The position numbers were made by a program, and so were the translations under genes. Shown in pieces: positions 1 to 7,600 of a stretch of DNA of 35,013 nt. The stretch spans positions 1 to 35,013 of the forward strand of contig JAISAX010000959.1 in NCBI GenBank assembly GCA_031266495.1. The letters are read 5' to 3'. Origin of the DNA: Opitutaceae bacterium (GTDB taxonomy: Bacteria > Verrucomicrobiota > Verrucomicrobiae > Opitutales > Opitutaceae). The notes beneath the pieces were generated by a model. The model searched no databases. It was not told the origin of the DNA and worked only from the letters and a program-made list of their open reading frames with translations. Position 1 is the first letter of the stretch. The number at the start of each line of letters is the position of its first letter.

Positions 1-365
1 ACCCTGTTCCCGCCCCCGGGCCCCCCACGCGACCCCCCACCCGACGAACCGCGTAACGTCAGTCATTTATTCCATGCCAATCCAGGTCAAGCCGAGCCAA
101 GCCAATCCGGTAAACTCCCGCGTCAACTCCTTGGTCCACTCTTCAATCTCGGCGCGTCTTCGCTCCATTTATTCTGATTCGGGATCTAAGCCACTGGATT
201 GCAAGAGTAACCGAGACAGAATCAGTCGTCAGGGGTAATCGGCGGTCCCTGATTTTTTTCAGGTCCCGACCCTGCGCCAGTCCGGAAACCAGGGGGGGGG
301 GGGATGGATGGAAAATGTGAAATACTTTGCGATAAAGGAGATATTCAACAGCGTGCAGGGTTTTT
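1..365. other. Intergenic region at left edge
   Basis: I see no convincing coding region here. It holds one copy, in reverse orientation, of the short motif that ends the REP-like elements described below (cgcgtaacgtcag, 50-62), a Rho-independent terminator (229-259) and a run of twelve G (292-303). A Shine-Dalgarno-like aaggag lies at 335-340, 25 nt before the ATG of the next gene, which is too far for a normal ribosome binding site. Confidence 0.6.
229..259 (+). terminator. Rho-independent terminator
   Basis: The stem tcaggg (229-234) pairs with ccctga (247-252) and is followed directly by seven T (253-259). It would end a transcript arriving from the left of the window. No gene for it is visible inside the window. 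Confidence 0.6.
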
Positions 366-971
366 ATGAACGGGTCATTTGATGCGGATTATTACGGTTC
401 GCTGCTGGTTTCGGCGCGAATTGCATGCCGGAAATGGTTTTTCATCTCGCTCGTTAGCATGGGCATTGTCGTCGGTATTTTTACGGTGACGTTGCCGGGT
501 GTCGCGGAAGGCGAGGCGCGTTCGGCGGGGTTCTTCGCGGGAGCAATGGCCTGCGTGCTGACGGTTTGTCCATTGGCGTTTTGCCTGGCGGCCGTCGGCG
601 ATGTGATAAACGCATCACGCGAACTGAAACGCATCGCCTCGAAAAAGACCGGCGAAAATGACACGGCAGCGGTAACCGTTTTTCCATTACAAACCTCTCG
701 CGCCGGAACGCCCTCCGATGCGTCCGCGATAATATCGCGAACCGCCACAATGGAGACCGCAGCAACGGAATCCGCAGCCGAGGCGAAAATGGTCGCGGCC
801 TCCGCATCGGGCGAAGTCTCCGCAGTGGTCGAAGTGAATGGCTTGGCGACGCCGGCAGCGCCGCATATCTCATCCACATCGCTTTCTCCTCCATCTTCAT
901 CCTCCCTTCTTTCCCTTTTCCCTCTTCTGCTCAGATTATTTCGCATAGCCTCCTTGGAATTAAGAAACTGA
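366..971 (+). CDS. Hypothetical small membrane protein, two predicted TM segments
   Basis: I do not recognise a family. The 201-aa product has two hydrophobic stretches, about residues 24-48 and 53-80, separated by a short charged loop. A basic segment (ELKRIASKK) follows, then a long Ala/Ser/Thr-rich tail. This suggests two membrane passes with a low-complexity extension, which may be non-globular. An open frame almost as long lies antisense (392-946), so coding strand is not certain; the clean hydrophobic pattern favours the plus strand. The stop codon overlaps the first bases of a REP-like element (968-1137). ATG 366 is the only plausible start; a purine-rich aaggag lies unusually far upstream. 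Confidence 0.45.
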   Translation: MNGSFDADYYGSLLVSARIACRKWFFISLVSMGIVVGIFTVTLPGVAEGEARSAGFFAGAMACVLTVCPLAFCLAAVGDVINASRELKRIASKKTGENDTAAVTVFPLQTSRAGTPSDASAIISRTATMETAATESAAEAKMVAASASGEVSAVVEVNGLATPAAPHISSTSLSPPSSSSLLSLFPLLLRLFRIASLELRN

Positions 972-1137
972 TGTTACGCGGATCGACGTAGCGGCAGGCG
1001 TCGCTGCCTGCCGTGACGACGCGAAGCGTCGCCGGTTTGAGAGGCAACCCGGCAAGAGGCGAGGCGCGCAACGCGCCTCGTCCGGCAGGCAGTTCGACGG
1101 AAAAAGCCTGCCGCTACGTCGGAGTGCGTAACATCAG
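968..1137. repeat. REP/BIME-like palindromic element, copy 1
   Basis: The two ends are a 32-bp inverted repeat (968-999 and 1106-1137, about four mismatches). Inside each arm is a REP-type unit. The left unit is GTAG at 988-991, then cggcaggc (992-999), a 6-nt loop and gcctgccg (1006-1013). The right unit is the mirror image: cggcaggc (1083-1090), a 15-nt loop, gcctgccg (1106-1113), then CTAC. Smaller GC-rich hairpins lie between. A GTAG tetranucleotide before a hairpin, in paired inverted copies, is the hallmark of REP sequences mobilised by REP-associated Y1 transposases (RAYT). No transposase is visible here. Confidence 0.65.
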
Positions 1138-1138
1138 C

Positions 1139-1276
1139 TGATCAGTCAAAGGTCAGAAGGTCGGAAGGTCGAAAGTCGCCAGCAGCCCGCCGGAGCGGGC
1201 CATCCTTGCAAAATGCTCCGCGTGGCGGAGCTGCTGGCGACCTTCGACCTTCCGACTTTTGACCTTTGACTGATCA
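1139..1276. repeat. Long near-perfect inverted repeat between gene ends
   Basis: The arms are 1139-1185 and 1231-1276, about 46 bp each with roughly three mismatches. The motif aaggtc recurs inside the arms. The spacer (1186-1230) carries its own GC-rich hairpins. The right arm ends at the base before the stop codon of the minus-strand LacI gene, so the transcript could form a very stable 3' hairpin. It starts one base after REP copy 1 and does not share its sequence. Confidence 0.7.
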
Positions 1277-2314
1277 CTACGCCGACTCGCGCACCAGCAA
1301 CCGGACCGGCAGGGAGAGCCGGCGCGGCGGTTGTTCACCGTTCATCAGCGCCGTGAGCGTGGCCACCGCCTGGCTGGCGGTCTCGGCCAGCGGTTCCTCG
1401 ATCGTCGTCATCGGCGGACTCAGGAATTCCGATACGCCGTGCATCTCGCCGCCGATCAGTGCCACCTCCTTCGGTATTTGCAGACGCAATACATTGGAAA
1501 TCACATTCAGCCCCTCCAGCCCCTCGTAGTTTGAACCGGGGACAAAAATCGCATCCGCGCCGAGGCGGATCACGCGGCTGACAGCGCCGTAAAACGTCAC
1601 CTCCTGATTGCGCATCACGAACAGCTCCTCCACGCAGTCGAGTCCGGCCCGGGTGATGGCCTCCTTGTATCCGGCCAGGATGACACGCTCCTGCGATCCC
1701 CACGACCCGACAAACCCCAGCCGCTTGCGGCCCGACTTGATGAACTGTTCCGCCGCCAGTCGCCCGGCGAGCAACTGGTCGCTGCGCACCACCCGGTACT
1801 GGTCGGCGGCCTCCGAAAAATCGTCGGTCAGCACGACCGGCGTGTGTTTCTGCAACTCGGCCAGCACCGGACGGATGGGAGGGTATTCGCCCACCACGAT
1901 AATGCCGTCCACATGACGTTGACGCAGCTCGTCGGGCGTATCCGGAAGCACCATCGTCATGCTGTGCTTGTAGAGCGCAAAGGCGATGTGCGCCCAGACG
2001 ACCTGGTAATAACCCCAGTTGCGCATCGACTCCCACATGTTGTCGGAGACCACCGCCACCTGCCTGGTCCGCACCTGGACCTGCGGACGGAAGCCCAGCG
2101 CCCGCGCCGCGTCGAAGACGCGCTTGCGCGTATCGATGTGCACACGCCCGCGATTGTTGAGCACGCGGCTGACCGTCCCCGGCGACACGCCCGCCCGCTC
2201 GGCCACCTGATAGACGTTCACGCGCCCCTCGGCCTGCTCTCCGTCCGGAGACGCCAGGGGGGAGGGGGGGGGGGGAGGGGAGGAAGAAACAGGCCGGGTG
2301 CGCGTGGTGGACAT
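1277..2314 (-). CDS. LacI/GalR-family transcriptional regulator (A)
   Basis: This is a DNA-binding sugar-responsive regulator of about 345 aa. The helix-turn-helix is clear (VNVYQVAERAGVSPGTVSRV, about residues 34-53), followed by the hinge helix region and a periplasmic-binding-protein-like effector domain to the C-terminus. I chose ATG 2314 because the alternative is a TTG at 2389 that would add 25 residues without domain content. A Pro/Ser stretch before the HTH is encoded by a poly-C tract on the coding strand (2257-2283), where slippage would break the frame. The gene is divergent from the GH50-like gene at 2490, so it probably controls that gene and itself from the shared 175-bp interval. 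I could not pick out a convincing operator there. The stop abuts the long inverted repeat at 1139-1276. Confidence 0.9.
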   Translation of the reverse strand: MSTTRTRPVSSSPPPPPSPLASPDGEQAEGRVNVYQVAERAGVSPGTVSRVLNNRGRVHIDTRKRVFDAARALGFRPQVQVRTRQVAVVSDNMWESMRNWGYYQVVWAHIAFALYKHSMTMVLPDTPDELRQRHVDGIIVVGEYPPIRPVLAELQKHTPVVLTDDFSEAADQYRVVRSDQLLAGRLAAEQFIKSGRKRLGFVGSWGSQERVILAGYKEAITRAGLDCVEELFVMRNQEVTFYGAVSRVIRLGADAIFVPGSNYEGLEGLNVISNVLRLQIPKEVALIGGEMHGVSEFLSPPMTTIEEPLAETASQAVATLTALMNGEQPPRRLSLPVRLLVRESA

Positions 2315-2489
2315 AAAAACAAAAAAAATGGTTCGGGAAATATGGGTTCCTTCCGGGGAACCGGAAAAACTTTTCAGGAAAGAATGCAAAAAAGAAGGTC
2401 AAAAACCTTGACTGAAGAAAACTCTTTCGCAATTTCTGATCACAGTTTTACTTTATGATTCATCCATCGCCCTGGTACCCGTCCGCCCG

Positions 2490-4619
2490 ATGAAATTTTA
2501 CAACCGCATGTCTCCCTGCGTGATTTTCCACCCCTCCCTCGCCCTGTTCGCCATCGCGGCCATCACCGCGGGCGCCACCGCGGTCACCATCGCGGGCGCG
2601 GCTTCGTTGCCGGTAAGCGAAAAACAGCTCCAGCAACGGGGTGCGGCCACCGTGCAGTGGCGCGACGGCGCCATCGGGCTGCGCTTCGACAATCCCCGGG
2701 GCGATTCCGGCCTCCGCCTGCTCCCGCCCGCCGGCCGGCAGTATTGGGATTTCTCCGACGGCAAGGTTCTCGCCGTGGACGTGGAAAACCTTTCCGCCGA
2801 CCGGCAACTCCGTCTCACCCTGCACATCTCCAGCGGCAAGTGGGGAGAAAAATCGTTTGCCACCCTCAACACCGGCATCGCGCTCAACCCCGGCGAAAAG
2901 CGCGCCATGAATCTCCCCCTCCCCCATCGCTCGACGTGGGAAACGCCGGAAGGCGTGCCCGGTCCCAAAATACTCGATACGGACAAAATCAACTGGCTCG
3001 AATTCAACATGCAGTGGCCCTACGAAGGCGAGCAGCCCGGCCTCGTCGATTGCCGCCTCTCCAACCTCCGCCTCGACAACCCTCCCGCCGGCAGTCCGCT
3101 GGCCGTCTCGTCCCTTGCGCCCGTTCCGCCGGCCAGCAGGTTTTTCCCCTTCATCGACATCTACGGCCAGTACAAGCACGCCAACTGGCCCGAAAAAATC
3201 CGCACCGACGCCGACCTGAAAAAAGCGCACCAGGCCGAACTCGCCCGCCTGGCCGCGACCACGCGTCCGTCCGCATGGAACCGCTACGGCGGCTGGGCCA
3301 ACGGCCCCCGCCTCGAAGCCACCGGCAACTTCCGCACCGGAAAATACAACGGCAAATGGTGGCTCGTTGATCCCGAAGGCTGCCTCTTTTTCTCGCAAGG
3401 CATCGACGTTCTCATCGCCCACACCGACCCCACCAGAGCGACCGGACACGAAAAATGGTTCGATTTCCCCGTGAAGACCGCCGACCTCCCCTTCACCGAC
3501 CGGAACCTCCGCAAGAAGTATGGACAGGACAACTACGCGCCCGCCTTTTACGAAACCCTGACCCGCCGCCTCGAAGCCTGGGGCATCAACACGATCGGCG
3601 ACTGGGGCAAGGCCGACCTCATCCTCACCGGCAAGACGCCCTACACCCTGCAACTCGCCGACTACAACCGGAACCTCCCCCGTATCGCCGGCAGCAAACT
3701 CAAGTTCTACGACGTCTTCGACCCGGCCTGGACCCGCGCCATGAAAATGCTCATCGCCGACAACGCCGCCAGGCGCCCCGAGGTCATGAAGTCGCTCACC
3801 GACCCCATGTGCATCGGCTACTTCATCGACAACGAACTCAATTTCGGAAACCGCGGCGGACGCCAGACGTTTACGGACGACGTCCTCAGAAGCCCCGCCA
3901 AACAGGCCGCGAAACGGGAGTTCGCGGACGACTTGCGCGTCAAGTACATCACCATCGAGCGCCTCAACGCGTCATGGGAAACCGACTACCCCGACTGGGC
4001 CGCGCTGCTCAACCGCACTGTCGTTCCAAAGCCCTCCGCGGGCTACCGGGCCGACGCCGACGCCTTTTTCAAAAAAACCGTCAACGAATATTTCCGCCAC
4101 TGCCGCCTCGCCGTCAAAGGCTCCGCGCCCCACCGCCTCTATCTCGGCACCCGCTTCGTCTCGACCGACGCCACCCGCCGCGTCCTCTTCGAGGCGAGCG
4201 AGAAGCACTGCGACGTCCTCACCCTCAACGTGTATGCCCACAGCACCGCCAACCTCCGGACGGAAGGGTTTCCTGACATGCCCGTCCTCATCGGCGAGTT
4301 TCACTTCGGCATCCTCGACCGCGGCCTGTTCTCCGCCAGCCTGGCGCCCGCCGGCATCACGCAACAGGAACGCGCCCTCGCCTACACCCGCTTCCTCCAG
4401 GGCGCCCTCGCGCACCCCAACATCATTGGCGCGCACTGGTTCCAGTTCCGCGACCAGCCCCTGACCGGACGCTGGGACGGCGAAGGCTACGCCATCGGTT
4501 TTGTGGACATCGCCGACACGCCGTATCCGGAAATTACCCACGCCGCCCGCGACATCGGAGAAAACATGTATCCGTATCGCATGCATCCGTCCCCGCTGAC
4601 GCGGGGAAATTACCAATGA
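2490..4619 (+). CDS. Secreted GH50-like glycoside hydrolase (beta-agarase type), copy A
   Basis: The 709-aa protein has an N-terminal hydrophobic signal region (about residues 9-38), a beta-sandwich-like N-terminal domain (about 40-210) and a TIM-barrel catalytic domain. Motifs I associate with GH50 agarases are IYGQYKHANWPEK, RYGGWANGP and GKWWLVDPEG. Likely catalytic glutamates are E449 in YFIDNEL (acid/base) and E603 in VLIGEFHFG (nucleophile), as expected for clan GH-A. It should hydrolyse beta-linked galactan or a related polysaccharide outside the cytoplasm; the real substrate is not shown by sequence. ATG 2508 is an alternative start. It is followed by a pseudopilin gene after 137 bp and is divergent from LacI regulator A. 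A close paralogue lies at 28478-30550 (about four in five residues identical by eye). Confidence 0.85.
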   Translation: MKFYNRMSPCVIFHPSLALFAIAAITAGATAVTIAGAASLPVSEKQLQQRGAATVQWRDGAIGLRFDNPRGDSGLRLLPPAGRQYWDFSDGKVLAVDVENLSADRQLRLTLHISSGKWGEKSFATLNTGIALNPGEKRAMNLPLPHRSTWETPEGVPGPKILDTDKINWLEFNMQWPYEGEQPGLVDCRLSNLRLDNPPAGSPLAVSSLAPVPPASRFFPFIDIYGQYKHANWPEKIRTDADLKKAHQAELARLAATTRPSAWNRYGGWANGPRLEATGNFRTGKYNGKWWLVDPEGCLFFSQGIDVLIAHTDPTRATGHEKWFDFPVKTADLPFTDRNLRKKYGQDNYAPAFYETLTRRLEAWGINTIGDWGKADLILTGKTPYTLQLADYNRNLPRIAGSKLKFYDVFDPAWTRAMKMLIADNAARRPEVMKSLTDPMCIGYFIDNELNFGNRGGRQTFTDDVLRSPAKQAAKREFADDLRVKYITIERLNASWETDYPDWAALLNRTVVPKPSAGYRADADAFFKKTVNEYFRHCRLAVKGSAPHRLYLGTRFVSTDATRRVLFEASEKHCDVLTLNVYAHSTANLRTEGFPDMPVLIGEFHFGILDRGLFSASLAPAGITQQERALAYTRFLQGALAHPNIIGAHWFQFRDQPLTGRWDGEGYAIGFVDIADTPYPEITHAARDIGENMYPYRMHPSPLTRGNYQ
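4591..4606. repeat. 16-bp GC hairpin, also present at 7150-7165
   Basis: The sequence ccccgctgacgcgggg forms a short perfect-ended hairpin just inside the 3' end of the GH50-like gene and is followed by aaat. A near-identical copy (ccccgcggacgcgggg, also followed by aaat) lies at 7150-7165 after the autotransporter-repeat gene. Its position at gene ends suggests a transcript-end signal. Confidence 0.4.
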
Positions 4620-4727
4620 CGAATTACTAATGACGAATTACAAACCCATGCACACGAACCCCACACGACCTGAACAACCCGACGGCGAAGCCGTCCATTA
4701 GTAATTAGTAATTAGTAATTAGTAATT
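4608..4727. repeat. Short tandem repeats able to pair across the GH50-pseudopilin gap
   Basis: Two 14-bp units of the form aattac[c/t]aatgacg lie at 4608-4635 plus a partial third unit; the first contains the GH50 stop codon. Downstream, attagta is repeated four times in a row (4697-4724). The sequence attagtaatt is the reverse complement of aattactaat in the first set, so RNA from the two blocks can form a stem. This AT-rich hairpin could partly terminate or stabilise the transcript between hydrolase and pseudopilin. Confidence 0.55.
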
Positions 4728-4756
4728 TCTCCCATAACCCATAACCCGCACCCGCC

Positions 4757-5542
4757 ATGCTCATGCATACTGCTGATCCAATCCTGCACATTTCGGGCCA
4801 ATCCCGACCGGCATCCCATGCCTTCACCCTGATCGAACTGCTCACCGTCATCGCCATCATCGGCATCCTGGCGGCGATCATTATTCCGACCGTTGGGAAA
4901 GTCCGCCAGACGGCCCAACGAGCCGCTTGCGCCTCCAACCTCCGGCAGATCGGCACTGCCGTCATTGCCTACGCCACCGACAACAAGGACTGGCTCCCTG
5001 GCGGAGAAAAAACCGGTCAGGGGTGGTATGGCCTCAACGCCACCGCCGGACCCAAGGGTTGGTACGAAAATGGCATGCCCACGGGTGATCTTTGCGCGTG
5101 GATTTACTCCTACCTCGGCGTCACTCGCAACGGCAGCCCCTTTGTCGTCCCGATCTTTGTCTGCCCCGGCAACCGCGAAGTGAAAGATTCTTACGCGCTA
5201 CACAGCGGAGCCAGTGACCAGTCAGGCATCACCGCCGCCTATTATATCGGAGCCAAAGCCCGCCTGAAGACGACCACCGCGATGACACGCCCCATCGGCT
5301 ACGATGGCAAACGGAGCGCCAGGATCACTGACATTGAGAACCCTCAACTCGCCCCCCTCCTCTTCGACCAGGACGTGGAGATGGGAAGCATCGGCATGAC
5401 CAATCAGAAAAACCAGGCCATTGCGCCCGCCGCCACATCCGGCCTCCCCCTCACCGCCGTCCACGGCAACGTGCGCAACGTCGTCTATTACGACGCCCAC
5501 GTCAAAGCCCTCCCCAAGAACACCGACCCTCACGAGAAATAA
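4757..5542 (+). CDS. Type II/IV pseudopilin with N-methylation motif and H-X9-D tail (A)
   Basis: The 261-aa protein carries a class III prepilin signal: [19 protein letters not shown] at about residues 22-40, with Glu at mature position 5 and Ala rather than the usual Gly before the cleavage site. After the hydrophobic helix come SNLRQIG and DNKDWLPG, typical of the large verrucomicrobial/planctomycetal prepilin-like family. Near the C-terminus H236 and D246 are spaced as in the H-X9-DG processing-associated domain, but the final Gly is Ala (DA). A prepilin peptidase should process it and the helix would stay in the inner membrane or a pseudopilus. No secretion or pilus machinery gene is nearby. 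It follows a GH50-like gene and closely resembles the pseudopilin at 27669-28418, down to a shared DPHEK ending. Confidence 0.85.
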   Translation: MLMHTADPILHISGQSRPASHAFTLIELLTVIAIIGILAAIIIPTVGKVRQTAQRAACASNLRQIGTAVIAYATDNKDWLPGGEKTGQGWYGLNATAGPKGWYENGMPTGDLCAWIYSYLGVTRNGSPFVVPIFVCPGNREVKDSYALHSGASDQSGITAAYYIGAKARLKTTTAMTRPIGYDGKRSARITDIENPQLAPLLFDQDVEMGSIGMTNQKNQAIAPAATSGLPLTAVHGNVRNVVYYDAHVKALPKNTDPHEK

Positions 5543-5581
5543 ACATCCGCGAAACAGAAACCACCCGTAATTCCCACTCCT

Positions 5582-7125
5582 ATGAAAAATGCCACCGCTC
5601 TCCTCCCCCCCCCTCCCCCCGCCTGAACATCACGCGGCGACTGACCCTCGCCCTCCTGCTCGCCGCCGCGGCCTCACCCGCTCTCCACGCCGACAACGGC
5701 ACGTGGGCGAGCGGCACCGACGGCGGTAATTGGTGGACGGATACCAATTGGACAGACAACATCGTCGCCAACGGCACCAACGCCGCCGCCACCTTCTCGT
5801 CAACCGCCACCTCCGGCAACATCACCGTCACGCTCGACGACGACGTCACACTCGGCACCCTGACGCTGAACGCCAACACCGCGAACACCGGCTACACCTT
5901 TTCAGGCACCAAAACCCTGACTCTCTCCACCGGCACCGGCACCGCGCCATCCATCACCGCCAACAACGGCGACAGCCGCTACTACTACATCGACGTCACG
6001 CTTGCCGGCACGGAAGGCCTGATAAAAAACGGCAGCGGCAAACTCTACCTGCGCGGCAACAACACCTACACCGGCGTTACGACGCTCAACAACATGCAAC
6101 TCTACGTCACCAACTCGAACAGTCTCGGTGCGACCGGTGCGGGCAACGAGACCATCGTTCACGACAGCGGCAACAATTACCCGCAACTACACATCGCCAA
6201 CAGCCTCACCACCGCCGAAGACATCACCCTGCGCCTGCACTCCAGCGGCGGCGCCGCCGGAAGCACCATCGCCAGCAACCTGCTCTACAACGACAGCGGC
6301 GCGAACACCCAACTTGACGGCACGCTCACGCTCGCCCGCACGACCTCCGGCGGCGCGGACAGAATTTACGCCTACGGCATCCAGGTCGGCGCCAACAGCA
6401 CCCTGACGCTCGGCAACATCACCGGCACCCTCCACAGCGGCGCCTACACCGGCGCGCAAGCCAGCGGCAATTACGCCGACCCCAACCGCCTGCAATTCCG
6501 CCTCACCGCCGCCAACGCGACCGCCATTGTCAGCGGCGTGATTTCGGACGGCGACATTGGCACCGGCGGCCTCTCCGTTTATACCGCCAGCAACAGCACC
6601 GCCGGTTCCCAGCTCACCCTCGCCGGGAAAAACACCTACACCGGCAACACCGTCATCACCATCGGCAACTTCACCCTTGCGAGCACCGGCGCGCTGGCCT
6701 TCGACGTTGAAAAAGGCAACCAACTCCAGCTAACCACCACCGGCGACGTCACACTCGACGGCGAGTTCAACGTGGATTTCGGCGCCCTGCTTCCGACCGA
6801 CGACACCACGGTGACGCTTGTATCCGTGACCGGCAGCGCCGTCGCCCCGAACTACGGAGAAACCTTCGCGCTCAACATCCAGAGCAGCACCAGCGAAACC
6901 ATCGTCCTCACCTTCGCGAACAATTATCAAGCGACCAATTTGTCTGGAAATTGGGAATACAGCCTTGCCACTGGCAGCCTGAGCTTTGTTGCGGGAGCCG
7001 CCATCCCCGAGCCAGCCATCATGGCGGCGCTCCTTGGTCTGGCGACCCTTGTCGTTGCCGCCTGCCTCCGACAGCACGCCAGACAACCCCCTGTCATTCA
7101 CGCATCGCCAGCGCCCCCGAAGTGA
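5582..7125 (+). CDS. PEP-CTERM autotransporter-strand-repeat protein, frameshifted at a poly-C tract
   Basis: The continuous frame (5626-7125) encodes a surface protein: signal peptide core LTLALLLAAAASPALHA, a beta-rich body with autotransporter-associated strand repeats (LIKNGSGKLYLRGNNTYTG; LTLAGKNTYTGNT), and a PEP-CTERM tail with IPEPA, a hydrophobic helix and a basic end. Such tails are recognised by exosortase/archaeosortase-like enzymes. The natural ATG at 5582 is in another frame and meets TGA at 5624-5626. One extra C in the tract C9-T-C6 (5605-5620), or loss of two, would join ATG, signal peptide and body. As read, there is no ATG, GTG or TTG in frame before the signal peptide; CTG 5623 and a later ATG 6094 are poor alternatives. 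It is either phase-variable, a sequencing error in a homopolymer, or recently inactivated. Confidence 0.7.
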
Positions 7126-7193
7126 TCACCGCAGACAGTCCCCCCCCCTCCCCGCGGACGCGGGGAAATCAAGAATCAAGAATTAAAAACGGA

Positions 7194-7313
7194 CGTTACG
7201 CGGATCGGCGTCGCTTGCGACGCCCGCACCAGGATGACAGAAATGGCGTATCTCCCCCGTTGCGAAAGGTCCTCACGGGCTTCGCAAGCGAAGCTACGCG
7301 GATGAGGTAACGC
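7194..7313. repeat. REP/BIME-like palindromic element, copy 2
   Basis: The left end carries cgttacgcgga, matching the end motif of copy 1. It is followed by a perfect hairpin, gcgtcgc-tt-gcgacgc (7208-7223). The right end has a second perfect hairpin, gcttcgc-aa-gcgaagc (7279-7294), followed by tacgcgga and then gtaacgcg. The design (end motif, hairpin, spacer, hairpin, end motif) matches copy 1, although the stem sequences differ. Confidence 0.55.
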
Positions 7314-7568
7314 GTGCACGTTCCGCCCTCCATCGCCCCTGTCGAACCCCGTCGATACCTGTCGCCCCGCCTGGCATCCGTTAACAATTTTATTCCTTTG
7401 CACGCATCCGCTTCTAATCCTGCCCCTACATCACGCAGACCGCCGCTTCGCCGCCACCGGACGCGGGACAGGGCGGGGTTGTGAAATCCTCTGAAGATTC
7501 AGGAACCCGACGAGCCTGGCACGTCACTGGCCCAACGCCACCCGGCAGGCGGTTCAAATATCTTGCCG

Positions 7569-7588
7569 TTCCTGAACCTGTTCAGGAA
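7569..7588. promoter_or_regulatory. Candidate operator, perfect palindrome before LacI regulator C
   Basis: The sequence ttcctgaacctgttcaggaa is a perfect 9-bp inverted repeat around a 2-bp centre, ending 12 bp before ATG 7601. LacI-family regulators bind such palindromes and often repress their own genes. The core CTGAA-N4-TTCAG recurs at 9138-9151 and 17605-17618, and a shorter form (ctgaa-ga-ttcag) lies at 7491-7502. Confidence 0.45.
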
Positions 7589-7600
7589 TCCTTCGGGGCG

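Larger units (their letters stand above)
7126..7600. other. Intergenic region with hairpin, REP-like element and operator-like palindrome
   Basis: The interval contains a C9-T-C4 tract (7140-7153), the 16-bp GC hairpin at 7150-7165 with short AT-rich repeats after it, REP-like copy 2 (7194-7313) and a palindrome at 7569-7588. A GTG at 7481 opens in frame with the next gene but is probably not its start. I see no other gene. Confidence 0.6.

Noticed and set aside
392..946. 184-codon minus-strand frame opposite the small membrane protein
   Set aside because: No hydrophobic or domain pattern, whereas the plus strand has two clear membrane-type segments. Not fully excluded.
968..1276. Insertion sequence
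   Set aside because: Inverted repeats are present, but no transposase frame lies between or near them; a non-autonomous REP/MITE-like origin fits better.
4697..4724. Four attagta units as a CRISPR or origin iteron array
   Set aside because: Units are 7 bp without spacers, there are no cas or replication genes, and they pair with the upstream repeat as a hairpin.
7569..7588. Palindrome as an SOS (LexA) box
   Set aside because: Half-site orientation is GAAC-N2-GTTC, not the TGTTC-N4-GAACA form I recall for Verrucomicrobia, and the neighbouring gene is a LacI regulator, not a repair gene.
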